Shown here: positions 12,856 to 22,733 of the stretch, piece after piece
Numbering within the stretch: the stretch's first letter is position 1
Layout of the letters: each line of letters starts with the position of its first letter
Assembly (NCBI GenBank): GCA_963836405.1
Contig: CAWIJL010000011.1
Coordinates: 124,001-188,000 of the forward strand
Source: CAWIJJ01 sp963836405
Lineage (GTDB): Bacteria; Acidobacteriota; Terriglobia; Bryobacterales; Bryobacteraceae
DNA length: 64,000 bases
Direction: 5' to 3'
Program-made: the position numbers and the translations under genes
Notes under the pieces: model-generated
Databases searched by the model: none
Seen by the model: only the letters and a program-made list of their open reading frames with translations
What the model was told of the DNA's origin: nothing

Positions 12856-15134
12856 ACACGCTGAACGACCCCAGGCAGGATCGCCTCTTCCAACTGCTGC
12901 CCGCGATCTATCGCATCCGCGATGAGGAGCGCGGCTTTCCTTTGCGCGCGTGGCTGCGCGTGATGGCCAGCCAGGTGAATGTGGTTGAGGACGACATCGC
13001 GCAGCTCTACGACAACTGGTTCATCGAAACCTGCGAAGACTGGGTGGTGCCCTATATCGGAGATCTGGTAGGCTGGCGCCTGGTTCAGGAGGCTGGTCTG
13101 CCGGGCAGTTCAGCGGTGGATCAGGCGCGTAACCGCGCGTTAGTTCCGCGGCGCGAAATCGCCAACATCATCCGCTGCCGGCGGCGCAAAGGCTCCCTGG
13201 CACTGCTGGAAGAGTTGTCGGCAGCGGTCGCGGGCTGGCCGGCGCGCGCCGTCGAATTCTCGCGCCGCGTGGTCGAATCGCAATTGATCGACCATCTGCA
13301 TCCGCACCGCGGGCGGACGCTGGATTTGCACGATGGCGCGGCGCTGGATCGGCTCGGCGGTCCATTCGATCGCTCCTCGCGCGTGACCGATCTGCGGCGG
13401 CCGGACTCCAACCGTTCAATCGGGCGCTACAACCTGCCGGGCGTGGGACTCTATGTCTGGCGTCTGCGCTCTTACCGGCTGGATTTCGCTCCCGCCACAT
13501 GCGTGGAGGAGATCGACCCGAATTGTTTCACGTTCAGTGTGCTGGGCCACGATTCGCCGTTGTACACGCAGCCCGTCGCGGAGACCGATCCCACCATGAT
13601 CGCAGGCGAGTCGAATGTTCCCGAAGTCATCACCCGTCGCATGTTGGACGATGTTTGCGGACACGGGGCCAAGGCCCGTCATTGCGCCTCGGCGACGTAT
13701 TACGGTGAAGGGAAGAGCTTCGCAATCTGGCGTATCGTGCAGCAACGCGATCCGCACGGCGCCAAGAGCGCGCGTCCCAAATACGTGGCCCAACTGGTGC
13801 CGCGAGAGTCGGTCGTGGCGTCGGATCTCAGCGTCTGGGACAGCTACATTCCGCGTCGCGGCACGGTCGCCGTCGATCCGGTGCTCGGCCGCATGCTCTT
13901 CTCTCCCGATGAGACGCCGAAGCACGGCGTATGGGTCTCGTACCACTACGGCTTCAGCGCGAATATCGGCGGAGGCAGTTACGAGCGTTCCATGCTGCAG
14001 CCCGCCGCCGAAGCATTCGCCTATCTGCGGGTCGGCAAGACCGGAACGCTGCACAGCATCGAATCGGCGCTACATGCCTGGCGCAGCGATCCCCACGCTC
14101 CGCCGCGCGCCATCGTCGAAGTCACCGACAACGCCGTCTACACCGAGCGTCTGCGCATCGAACTGCGCAAGGGCGAGAGCCTGCAGATCCGCGCCGCCAA
14201 TGGATTCCGGCCCGTCATCCGCCTGCTGGATTGGCGGGTGGAAGGCCCCGATGTCCTGGCAGTGACCGGCGAAGCGGGCAGCCGCTTTGAGCTCGACGGG
14301 ATTGTGGTCGCGGGGCGAAACGTGGAACTCGGCGGCGATTTGACGCAGGCCTCGTTCCGCCACTGCACGCTGGTCCCGGGCTGGGCCTTGCAGTGCGATT
14401 GCGAGCCGAAGCGTCCAACTGAACCGAGCTTGGACATCCTGGCGCCGCATATCTGCGTGGACATCTCGCACAGCATCGTGGGCCGCATCCAGGTGCGTCC
14501 CGAGCTGCCCACCACCGAAACGGAAGAGCCGGAGGGCGCGAAACGGCAGGCAGCGCAGGTGGGCAGGTGCTCCGGCATCGGACCGGGCGGGCGCATCGCT
14601 CCCATCGCGATCTCGATCTGCGATTCGATTGTCGATGCCACCTCCGAAACGCGCGAGGCAATCGGGGCGCCGGGATGTCCGGTGGCGCATGCGCGGTTGA
14701 CGATTCTGCGCTGCTCCATCATCGGCCGGGTCGAAGTACACACCATCGAGCTCGGCGAAGACTCCATCTTCGCTGGCAAGATCTTTGTTGCGCGGCGGCA
14801 GGCGGGCTGCCTGCGGTTCTGCTCCGTTGTGCCGGACTCCCGCACGCCGCGCCGCTACCGCTGCCTGCCCGACCTGGTGGATCGGAATCCCGCCACCCGC
14901 GATCGGGAGCGGGCTCGCGTGCGTCCCATTTTTCGCACCACGCGGTACGGCTCGCCCGACTATTGCCGGCTGTCCGACGACTGCGCTCCGGAAGTTCTCC
15001 GCGGCGCGCACGACGAATCCGAGATGGGCGCTTTCCACTATTTGTACCAGCCACAACGGCTCGCCAACTTGAGGGCCCGCCTGGAAGAATTTGTCCCGGC
15101 CTCCGTGGACGCCGGTGTTCTATTCGCAGATTGA
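12852..15134 (+). CDS. Tail protein I-like baseplate protein with beta-helix-like C-terminal extension
   Basis: 760 aa. The N-terminal 120 residues carry the P2-I-type pattern (LFQLLPAIYRIRDEERG, LRVMASQVNVVEDDIAQLYDN and WFIETCEDWVVPYIGDLVG). P2-I-like proteins sit at the outer baseplate and often anchor fibres. The C-terminal 300 residues are a run of short strands with alternating hydrophobics and turn residues (DGIVVAGRNVELGG, SHSIVGRIQV, LRCSIIGRVEVHTIELGEDS), which I read as a right-handed beta-helix; this is inferred. The length is well above a bare P2-I protein. It may provide target contact together with the next protein. Confidence 0.75.
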
Positions 15135-15151
15135 AGGACGAGGTGATTTGC

Positions 15152-16459
15152 ATGAAAGGCGATTTTTCCAGATTGACGTTTGACGAGGTCAATCGATATA
15201 GCCGCGTATTGATGCAACAGGGGCGGGTTTTGTTGGACGCCGACTGGAACGAAGCGGCCGAAATCCAGGTTCGGAATCTGCGAGCCCTGGCGCGGGACTT
15301 GATGGGACCGCACGCCGCGCCCACCGATCCGGATGGCGGCGACGGCACCGCGTTCCTGATTGGGCCGGCATTGGACGCCGGCAAGAATCCGGTCAAGAAC
15401 GATTTCAACGTCGGTCAAGGCACTTACTATGTGCAGGGCATCCCGTGCCGGAATTCGGCGGACACCACTTACCGCACGCAAGCGGACCTGGCCGACGACA
15501 AAGTCGCGTTCGACGATAGCAAGGGGTACCTCGTCTTTCTGGACGTGTGGGAGCGGACCATCACCGCCGCCGAAACGGACGGCCCGCTGGATGAGCCCGC
15601 GCTACGCGGCGCCAATACGTGCATCAGATCGAAGATCGTATGGCAGATCAGGACGCGAGCACTGGACGCCGGCACCAAACCGGAGTCGCTCCGGAGCTAT
15701 CCGGTATTTCTGGATACGCTCGGAGTGCCGGAGCCCGGCAAGCTGGCCGCAAGAGTGGACAAGCCCGCCGATCCCGATTCCCCGTGCATCTCCGCACCGG
15801 AATCGAAGTACCGGGGTACGGAGAATCAGCTGTATCGCGTGGAAATCCACACCGGCGGCGCGGCACCCACCTTCAAGTGGTCGCGCGAGAACGGCTCGGA
15901 AATCTACCCGGTGTCGGATGTCTCGGGCGCTATCGTAACGGTGGAAAACAGCGGGCGCGACGACCGCAGCTCGCTGCAAACGGACAATATCGTGGAATTG
16001 GTCGACGACCAATATACGTTAACGGACGGCGCCGCGCCCCTGCTCCGTGTCACCACAGTCGATCGCGAGAACAATCGGGTGACCGTGGACCCGGCGCCGG
16101 CGTCCAATACGGGATCGCACCGATATCTGCGGCGTTGGCAATCCGGCGAGGTCGATATTCTCGCGGCGACCGCTACCGCGGTCAAGGGCTGGATTCCGCT
16201 GGAGGATGGAGTCCAGGTCAAGTTCGATATCCAGAACACGCAGCAGTTTACCACCGGACAATATTGGACGATTCCGGCGCGGACTGCGACTGGTAACGTG
16301 ATCTGGCCTTCGGACGGCGGCAAGCCGGCATTTCTCCCTCCCGCCGGGATCGAACATGGCTACGCTCCGCTGGCGGCGGTCATCTTCAAAGCCGACAAGA
16401 CGCTGGATGCCGCCAAAGTGTTAGATCTACGGAGACTGCTGACCAAGGTTTGGAAGTAG
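15152..16459 (+). CDS. DUF6519 protein, probable eCIS baseplate-associated or fibre-like structural protein
   Basis: 435 aa from ATG at 15152; upstream in-frame sequence overlaps the previous gene in the wrong frame and was excluded. The N-terminal MKGDFSRLTFDEVNRYSRVL with QQGRVLLDADWNE is the DUF6519 signature, a family repeatedly encoded next to tail-I-like genes in eCIS loci. The middle is beta-rich (RVEIHTGGAAPTFKWSRENG). The molecular role is not established; position suggests an outer baseplate or fibre component. The preceding spacer of 17 bases contains GGACGAGGTG as a possible RBS. Confidence 0.72.
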   Translation: MKGDFSRLTFDEVNRYSRVLMQQGRVLLDADWNEAAEIQVRNLRALARDLMGPHAAPTDPDGGDGTAFLIGPALDAGKNPVKNDFNVGQGTYYVQGIPCRNSADTTYRTQADLADDKVAFDDSKGYLVFLDVWERTITAAETDGPLDEPALRGANTCIRSKIVWQIRTRALDAGTKPESLRSYPVFLDTLGVPEPGKLAARVDKPADPDSPCISAPESKYRGTENQLYRVEIHTGGAAPTFKWSRENGSEIYPVSDVSGAIVTVENSGRDDRSSLQTDNIVELVDDQYTLTDGAAPLLRVTTVDRENNRVTVDPAPASNTGSHRYLRRWQSGEVDILAATATAVKGWIPLEDGVQVKFDIQNTQQFTTGQYWTIPARTATGNVIWPSDGGKPAFLPPAGIEHGYAPLAAVIFKADKTLDAAKVLDLRRLLTKVWK

Positions 16460-16460
16460 T

Positions 16461-18026
16461 ATGCGCCGCTTCGCACGAAAACCGTCGCCGACGCAGGACT
16501 CCCGGCCCGCGAGGGAGCGCGCCGCACCGCCTTCGCACGGGATGTCGCCGCCCGTTCGGGAAACCGGCTTGTCCGATCCGGCGCCGAATCAGATTACGCG
16601 CGACTTCAGCCAGATTCCGCGATCGTCCGCGGTAGGTCCGGTGGTGCAGGCGAAACTGGCTATCAGCCAGCCGGGGGATCGCCACGAGCAGGAAGCGGAT
16701 CGCGTTGCCGAGCAGGTGATGCGCATGGCGGACTCGCCGGGATCGCCGGGGTACGTCGCCTCCCCGCCCGGGACTCTCCAGCGGAAATGCACGGACTGCG
16801 AGGACAAAGACAAGAAGAAGGACGAGGAGGTGCCGGAGATTCAACGCCTCGCGACCGGCGATTTCGGCGGCGTCGTGCCTTCCGAATTCACCAGCGGCCT
16901 GGGCAGCGGATCGCCGCTCGACCCCGCCAGCCGCGGTTTTTTTGAGCCCCGCTTCGGCCATGACTTTAGCAACGTTCGCGTACACGACGGCCCCGAGGCG
17001 GCCACCGCCGCGGCCGGCATTCGTGCGCGCGCCTTCACCTTCGGCCAGGATGTGGTCTTTGGCGCGGGAGAGCACAATCCCGCATCGGACAGCGGGAAGC
17101 GCCTGTTGGCGCACGAGTTGACTCACGTGGTGCAGCAGTCGCGCGGCCCGTCTTCGAATCGCGGGCCGCAGGCGATCCAGCGCAAGATTGTCATCGGGGG
17201 CAAGGACTACACGCCTACCGCCGACTATTACACGTACCTGAAATCGAACTTCGGCGACGCCATGGTGGAGTTCATCAAGGACATGCACAATGGAGGCAAG
17301 CCTCCGGACTTCCAATTCGACACTAACGAGCAAATGGGGCGCGAAGTCCGCGTGCGGGCGGCCGCGATCAAAGGCATGGAGGAGGTACACAAGGGCTGTT
17401 GCAATTACCCGTCGGCCGGCAAGCCGGATAATCTCGATCCGACGTACTGGGACCGGCAAGGCCCCTACCAGTACACGCTGAAGCCTAAGCTGCCTGCCGG
17501 CAAGGGGCCATCTGACGCGATAGAAGCGATCTTCAAGGCAGGCGCCGAAACGCGTCTCGAATGCAATTCGACAATGGTGGCAATTCAGTATCGGGCGATG
17601 CTGGCCATGCTCGGCGCACCGGCATTCAATAAGAAATTCCCGGCAGGCGCTGGCCTCATCATCTCGCCGCACCATGTCCCGCCGGCCGGCGTCGCCCAGC
17701 ATCCCATTTGGAGCAAGGACCTCTACAAGGAGCTGACCATTTCAGGGCCCAAGGACCTGATGCCCGGCGACTGGGTCTATTTCAAGAACATCGACGACTA
17801 CATCGATCGGCACCCTGGCGGTGCGTGGAGCGGCGAGCATGCGCTGTACCTGGGTAACGGCATGTTCCGGGGATTCGGCGTCAAGGAGCAGAGCCAGGCC
17901 GACCTCGAGGCGGAACTCCTGAGAATATACAATGACGGGCTCGACCCGAAAGATAAGAAGAGTTCGGTCCCCGGACTTCAGAACTACGTCCGGCGGCCGG
18001 TGATCGGTAACATCGAGAAGACGTAA
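16461..18026 (+). CDS. eCIS core-domain (DUF4157) protein with C-terminal Tgl-like transglutaminase domain
   Basis: 521 aa. Residues about 150-226 are the eCIS core domain: SPLDPASRGFFEPRFGHDFS, NVRVHDGPEA, then LLAHELTHVVQQ with HExxH at 218-222. A preceding QEADRVAEQVMRM motif and a CTDC pair are usual in this family. Residues about 290-475 match, by eye, the Bacillus spore transglutaminase Tgl order of motifs: helix with VHKG, YW before a basic strand, ECNSTMVAIQYRAML with Cys368 as candidate nucleophile (Tgl FECATAIVIIYY), GDWVYFKN (Tgl GDCLYFKN), then WSGEHALYLGNG with Glu459 (Tgl WRGENVILLG). The equivalent of Tgl His200 seems absent. Such a domain would crosslink Gln to Lys. It is a plausible injected cargo, inferred from context. 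Confidence 0.75.
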   Translation: MRRFARKPSPTQDSRPARERAAPPSHGMSPPVRETGLSDPAPNQITRDFSQIPRSSAVGPVVQAKLAISQPGDRHEQEADRVAEQVMRMADSPGSPGYVASPPGTLQRKCTDCEDKDKKKDEEVPEIQRLATGDFGGVVPSEFTSGLGSGSPLDPASRGFFEPRFGHDFSNVRVHDGPEAATAAAGIRARAFTFGQDVVFGAGEHNPASDSGKRLLAHELTHVVQQSRGPSSNRGPQAIQRKIVIGGKDYTPTADYYTYLKSNFGDAMVEFIKDMHNGGKPPDFQFDTNEQMGREVRVRAAAIKGMEEVHKGCCNYPSAGKPDNLDPTYWDRQGPYQYTLKPKLPAGKGPSDAIEAIFKAGAETRLECNSTMVAIQYRAMLAMLGAPAFNKKFPAGAGLIISPHHVPPAGVAQHPIWSKDLYKELTISGPKDLMPGDWVYFKNIDDYIDRHPGGAWSGEHALYLGNGMFRGFGVKEQSQADLEAELLRIYNDGLDPKDKKSSVPGLQNYVRRPVIGNIEKT

Positions 18027-18028
18027 CC

Positions 18029-18685
18029 ATGGGGACGGAGTCCATGACACCTACCGGCAATGCCAACGCCACCAGGAAGATCGTCGGGTGGTCCCAGGAG
18101 TACCGCTCGGGCAAGGACCAGGGGGAACGATTCCGTTCATTCGTTGGAGAGTTGGACGGCAGCGGTAACGCGCTGCGCGAGGCAGACTACTCCGCTGACG
18201 GGAAACTTCTGGTGGAAAGAGTATTCACTCCTCCCGGGCGGCTCTCAGAGGAACGCCATTACAACTCCGACGGCACGCTCAATTTTAAGATCGAACTCCA
18301 CTACGATGGCACCGGGCGGAAGACCGAGACAGTCATGCACACATCGGGAGGCGCGATCCACGGGAAATGGATCAGCCACTACGATGACGCAGGGAGACTC
18401 GTACGGGAAACATGGGTGAACCGGCAGGGCGAGGTTGAGGTTGAAGATACCTATGAATACCGGGACGGCGGGCGCACGGCGATCAAAACGAGGGGCAGCG
18501 TGGCGGCCTGGACGTCCACCTACGACGCGACGGGCAAACTGCTCGCGGTGCGCGGCGGCTACTTTTCGGCCGACGCGGCCGACGACAGCGCGTATGAGTA
18601 CGACGCTCAGGGACGCCTGACGAAGAAGACGGAATATTCTTCGCCGGGCGTGGTCAAACGGGTCACGACCTATTCGGAGGAGTAA
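18029..18685 (+). CDS. YD/RHS-like repeat protein of the cargo block, function unknown
   Basis: 218 aa. The start is ambiguous: ATG at 18029 has GAGAAG upstream, while ATG at 18044 has GGAG close by. The sequence is made of short repeats of the type YDxxGRLxxE (SADGKLLVERVF, DGTGRKTETVMH, YDDAGRLVRETWV, YDAQGRLTKKTEY). These resemble YD/RHS or toxin-antidote wrap repeats but lack a clear Rhs core. No signal peptide is visible. It follows the transglutaminase-like protein directly, so a chaperone or immunity role is possible but not shown. Confidence 0.55.
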   Translation: MGTESMTPTGNANATRKIVGWSQEYRSGKDQGERFRSFVGELDGSGNALREADYSADGKLLVERVFTPPGRLSEERHYNSDGTLNFKIELHYDGTGRKTETVMHTSGGAIHGKWISHYDDAGRLVRETWVNRQGEVEVEDTYEYRDGGRTAIKTRGSVAAWTSTYDATGKLLAVRGGYFSADAADDSAYEYDAQGRLTKKTEYSSPGVVKRVTTYSEE

Positions 18686-18691
18686 CACGGC

Positions 18692-21600
18692 ATGGGTCTA
18701 CGGGCGGCATTGACGAAGCCTGCGGGAGCGCAGGGAGCAGTCAACTCCGCTGTCCGGCAAGCCCCTGTCTCGATTCGAAAGAATCTACACCAGGACGACT
18801 CCGACGCTGCGGTGGCGACGGCAGGACCGGACTTCGGTACGCCGATCCCACCCAGTTGGAACTTCGCCAGCATCCCGGCCTCGACGCCGTTCCCGACGGT
18901 ACAGCGGAAGTGCGCATGCGGCAGTTGCGCAAAATGTCGTGGCGAGCACCCGGGCGCGGAACCGAAGCGTACTGCCGCGAATCGGCACGCCGCCTCCTCA
19001 ACAGACGCAGCCAGAGAGGGCGGATTCAGCCACGACTTCAGTCAGGTGCGCGTTCACTCGTCGCCGGATGGGGATCGACATCACCCGTTCCATGCCTCAG
19101 CACAGGTAACGGCGCCGCTTATTCAGCGCCGGGCGTCCTGCGATGGCGGCGGCTGCCCGGCATCCCAAATCGGACCCGGCACCTTCCACATTTCAGAGCC
19201 GCACGAACCAGCCGAAATCGAAGCCGATCGCATCGCCGACACAGTCATGAGGATGCCGTCCGATACGCCGGTTGAGTTACATCAAAGGTCCGATAAGTTG
19301 AACAGAAAATGCGAGGCCTGCGAGGAAGAGAAAGAAGAAGAACCCGCAACTCTCCATCGCAAAGAAGGAAGCGCTTTCGCCGACCCGCCTCCTCCCAATG
19401 ACGGTGCGCCACGGGACGACAGATTTTCTTCCGTCACGAGCGTGATCCGTTCTCCCGGCAGCCCACTCGACCGGGAAAGCAGATTGTTTTTCGAGCCTCG
19501 CTTTGGAATGGACCTGGGCCATGTCCACATCCACACAGACAACAGCGCGGCGCAATCCGCCCGCGCCGTCAACGCGAAGGCCTACACTCTCGGCAGTAAT
19601 ATCGTCTTCGGCAGAGGCGAATACAATCCCGGACACAACAGCGGCAGGCAACTTCTCGCACATGAGTTGGCCCATGTTGCCCAATCCGCAAATGGGTCGC
19701 CGAGGATTAATCGCAAGACTATTTACCGCCAACCGCAGGACGGAGATGCCGCCGGAGAGAGTGAAGCGCCGCTGACCCGCGCCGAGGAGATCGGTCTGTC
19801 TCGCACCAGCCCCGGGCTAATCGCCGGTGAACGTTCTCCGCTTACGCTGAGCCTGTACAACTTCGGGATCGATGTGAGCGAGCCGAAAATCGAACACCAC
19901 GCGGTTCTCAGCGAACTCGGACGCTTTCTGGCCAGGCGTTCAACCGTACAGGTGTCGGTGCGCTCTATCGGGTTTGCAGATTCGTCGGGGCCAGCGGACT
20001 ATAACATGCGCCTTTCGCGGCGCCGCGCCGGTGCCGTCAAAGGTATACTCGATCCCCTGATCACTCAGCGAATTTCCATCGCCGCATACGGAGAGACAAA
20101 CCCCGCCGACACCAACGACACGGTCGAGGGGCGAACCCGCAACCGTCGTGTGGACATTCGCTTTGCCACCGAGCGGCCGCCAGGTCCGGTGCCCCCACGT
20201 CCGGAGCCCGTGCCCGAACCGCCGACTCCCGTACCCGTACCTGAGCCGCCGACGCCCGTACCGCCAGGCCCTGGTGGCGGGGGCGGCGATGAAGATCCCA
20301 GTTTTTGTGAAGATCACCCGATACTCTGCGGCCTCGGATTATTGCCGTTCTTCGCACCGTTGATCTGTCTGGTCGCACCGGAGTTATGCGCCACCATCGC
20401 ATGCGCCTTGCTGCCGGAAGTATGCATACCACCGATTATCCCGACTCCGCCGCAACCCCCTCCGGAGCGTCCGCCCGATGACGACGATCACCCGCCGACG
20501 GTCGTCTTTACGCCGCGAGTACGGGCTGGCAATACGCCCACCGGAATGAATAACCGCATCGGGATACGGGATGCGGTCACTGTGATGGCAGTGGTTACGA
20601 ATGCGCCGCCGGCGACCTCGCCGATCCGGCTCTTTGTGAGCGATAACAATTCAGGCGCCGGGAATGCCACGATCAACGGCCAGCGCGAGATATCTGTTTC
20701 TACGACAACTACCCTGAGCGTGCTGGGTACAGCGATGACAACCGGCAGCTATATCTTCAGCCCCTATATTCAGCTTGGCGCCTGGTGGTTGGGACATCTG
20801 ATCGGCGATAGTAACCGGTTTGCCGTTTCCTCCATCGCGCAGGATTGGTCGGTGATCGATGCGGGCAGTAATGTCGGGCCTTTTGGCTACGTATCGAAGG
20901 CGGACATGGACTGGATTTCGGATAGCGGCGCTTACGGACATCTTGACGAATGCCGTTATGTCGAGCGCGTCGGACTGATTGCCGAAACCGGCGGCATGGA
21001 AGGATTGGGCATCGGCGATGTCAACGATCCCAACGATGTAAATACCGCTGATTTTCATCCCGCCTTCGATGAGCACGGCACGCCGTTTCAGTACACGCGT
21101 GACACGCACAGGGGGGGCACGAGCCGCCTGAAGCAGCTCTTTACGATCCGGGATATGCGGTCGAATTCCGATTGGGCCGCTTCAAGGAAATCCGGTTTTG
21201 AAATACACCGGACGTATGAGCGCGATCCGGGAAATCCGCATTGCTGGCATCTCACCGTTAGAAAATTCGGCTCTGCGGTTGACGTCGGCGGCTGGAGCGC
21301 GGGCGCCGGCAGCGGCCAGTATGTACACGAATTCCGTAACATAGATTGCGATAAGCCACCGCACGTCGAGCCGCCTCCTCCGGTAGAGCCGCCCGAACCC
21401 GATGAGCCGACGAAGCCGGATCAACCCACTTCGCAAACAGCCGAACCCTGCTGCGATCGCCCGGAAATGGCGCGCCGCGTGGATGTCTGTATTGAAGATG
21501 CAAAACAGGCGGCAATCGATTGTACTCTTGCTACCCTCGCGCCGCCCTACGATCCGTTTAGCAATGTCGAGAAGATGGCCCGATACTATTTGTGCCTAGA

Positions 21601-21799
21601 TCAATTGAGAGAGGACCTGCTCGCATGCGACCGGCGGGCCAAAGCCGATACGCATTGTCCCGATCGGGATACGCCGCCCGATTGTTCGAGTCAGGACTCC
21701 GAAGGCGTGCGCGTAGCACAAAATTCGGCTGAGCGCTTTTTTGAATCGATCCGAACCACACCGCTAAAGCCCGGTGACGAGGGCGAAAGAATTGTTTAA
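18692..21799 (+). CDS. eCIS core-domain (DUF4157) protein with OmpA-like domain and Cys-rich segments
   Basis: 1035 aa. The DUF4157 core spans about 255-333 (SPLDRESRLFFEPRFGMDLG, then LLAHELAHVAQS with HExxH at 324-328). A truncated second copy of the core motif (FSHDFSQVRVHSSPDG) lies at about 112-127, next to a Cys cluster KCACGSCAKC. Residues about 385-495 look like an OmpA/MotB C-terminal peptidoglycan-binding domain (VSVRSIGFADSSG, then YGETNPADTNDTVEGRTRNRRVDI). A Pro-rich linker follows, then a hydrophobic Cys-containing stretch at 540-580, an all-beta region and a Cys-rich C terminus. OmpA-like domains bind the cell wall, so this may anchor the particle or be a cargo; that is inferred. 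Confidence 0.75.
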   Translation: MGLRAALTKPAGAQGAVNSAVRQAPVSIRKNLHQDDSDAAVATAGPDFGTPIPPSWNFASIPASTPFPTVQRKCACGSCAKCRGEHPGAEPKRTAANRHAASSTDAAREGGFSHDFSQVRVHSSPDGDRHHPFHASAQVTAPLIQRRASCDGGGCPASQIGPGTFHISEPHEPAEIEADRIADTVMRMPSDTPVELHQRSDKLNRKCEACEEEKEEEPATLHRKEGSAFADPPPPNDGAPRDDRFSSVTSVIRSPGSPLDRESRLFFEPRFGMDLGHVHIHTDNSAAQSARAVNAKAYTLGSNIVFGRGEYNPGHNSGRQLLAHELAHVAQSANGSPRINRKTIYRQPQDGDAAGESEAPLTRAEEIGLSRTSPGLIAGERSPLTLSLYNFGIDVSEPKIEHHAVLSELGRFLARRSTVQVSVRSIGFADSSGPADYNMRLSRRRAGAVKGILDPLITQRISIAAYGETNPADTNDTVEGRTRNRRVDIRFATERPPGPVPPRPEPVPEPPTPVPVPEPPTPVPPGPGGGGGDEDPSFCEDHPILCGLGLLPFFAPLICLVAPELCATIACALLPEVCIPPIIPTPPQPPPERPPDDDDHPPTVVFTPRVRAGNTPTGMNNRIGIRDAVTVMAVVTNAPPATSPIRLFVSDNNSGAGNATINGQREISVSTTTTLSVLGTAMTTGSYIFSPYIQLGAWWLGHLIGDSNRFAVSSIAQDWSVIDAGSNVGPFGYVSKADMDWISDSGAYGHLDECRYVERVGLIAETGGMEGLGIGDVNDPNDVNTADFHPAFDEHGTPFQYTRDTHRGGTSRLKQLFTIRDMRSNSDWAASRKSGFEIHRTYERDPGNPHCWHLTVRKFGSAVDVGGWSAGAGSGQYVHEFRNIDCDKPPHVEPPPPVEPPEPDEPTKPDQPTSQTAEPCCDRPEMARRVDVCIEDAKQAAIDCTLATLAPPYDPFSNVEKMARYYLCLDQLREDLLACDRRAKADTHCPDRDTPPDCSSQDSEGVRVAQNSAERFFESIRTTPLKPGDEGERIV

Positions 21800-22463
21800 C
21801 GACGTATTGCAGAGCGACGGAATTCTGATCGCACTGTTGACGCCGCTCGGATTTCGCTCGGAGTGGGGTGGACTGTCGGGCTATCTCAAAATAGCAGAGG
21901 GTAAGTCGATTGGGATCGAACGTTCGGAGTTGATCTTCCACGATGCCGCGGAAAATGTAATTGCCACAGGAACTGGGGCATTCGGGCTCGTAGCCGGAAC
22001 CTCACTCGCAGGGCCGTATTCACTGCGTCTTACCGACGATGCCCGAAGGCCCTCCGAGGCAGCAACCGTAGGCTGGCGACTCAACGATATGGAGGTGAAT
22101 GCCCGGCTCATTGAATCCGAGGCTTCCTCTCTTCGAGTGGTTTATTTGCCGCTGCTGGTTTCCATGAAGGGCGATCGTCACATCGTCGTTACCTATGTGA
22201 ACCGCACGGGCGGCATGGTGAATATCGCGGAGGGTGTTCGAAGTGCAACGTGCATTGTGGATGGCAAACGATTCCCAAGCAATACCGGCGGACATTGGGA
22301 TGGGGGCTCGCATGTTCAGCCGGGAAAGTCGATCACGAAACAGTTCAGTCTGGAAGATTTTACTGGCGTTTCACTTACTGGACAGCACGAAATGAGCTTC
22401 GAGATGCTCGGATCCAAGAGCGATCCCGAGATCGTCGAGTGGACCGGAGGGGAAGCCGTATAG
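21774..22463 (+). CDS. Unrecognised protein of the eCIS cargo block
   Basis: 229 aa from GTG at 21774, overlapping the previous gene by 26 bases; a TTG at 21792 with GAGG upstream is an alternative start. The product looks all-beta and globular (VGWRLNDMEVNARLIESEAS, LRVVYLPLLVSMKGDRHIVV, then DFTGVSLTGQHEMSFEM), without signal peptide or membrane segment. I do not recognise the family. The overlap suggests co-translation with the OmpA-type protein, as expected for a partner, chaperone or immunity protein. Confidence 0.55.
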   Translation: MTRAKELFNDVLQSDGILIALLTPLGFRSEWGGLSGYLKIAEGKSIGIERSELIFHDAAENVIATGTGAFGLVAGTSLAGPYSLRLTDDARRPSEAATVGWRLNDMEVNARLIESEASSLRVVYLPLLVSMKGDRHIVVTYVNRTGGMVNIAEGVRSATCIVDGKRFPSNTGGHWDGGSHVQPGKSITKQFSLEDFTGVSLTGQHEMSFEMLGSKSDPEIVEWTGGEAV

Positions 22464-22733
22464 AGCAACGCTAACATCCCTGGAGCTCCGGCAATGCCGC
22501 GCCGCTATTGCTGCCGCAACATCCGGCCGGGCCGCGGTGAAGCTGTTCGCGGGGGTTCAGACAAATGCAAAGTTATATTTGTTGCTGCCGGTGGGAGTTC
22601 GAGATCGTGTCCGATGCAACCCGTCGGCGTCCGCCGGGCCGCGAAGCCATGCCATTAAGCGCATTGATTGAAAGAAATGACAAATCGTGAAAAGTAAGAG
22701 GCTGGCTTCCGGGAGAAACTCGCGGAGGCTGCG
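22464..22733 (+). other. Spacer in the cargo block, no gene seen
   Basis: About 270 bases without a convincing reading frame. Its end carries CGCGGAGGCTGCG in front of the GTG at 22734, a good ribosome site for the next gene. It could hold an internal promoter, but I see no clear -35/-10 or -24/-12 pair. Confidence 0.4.

Noticed and set aside
16386..17702. 438-codon open frame on the minus strand opposite the transglutaminase-type cargo gene
   Set aside because: Arg/His-rich, no recognisable motif, fully antisense to a gene with clear domains; a product of GC-rich codon bias.
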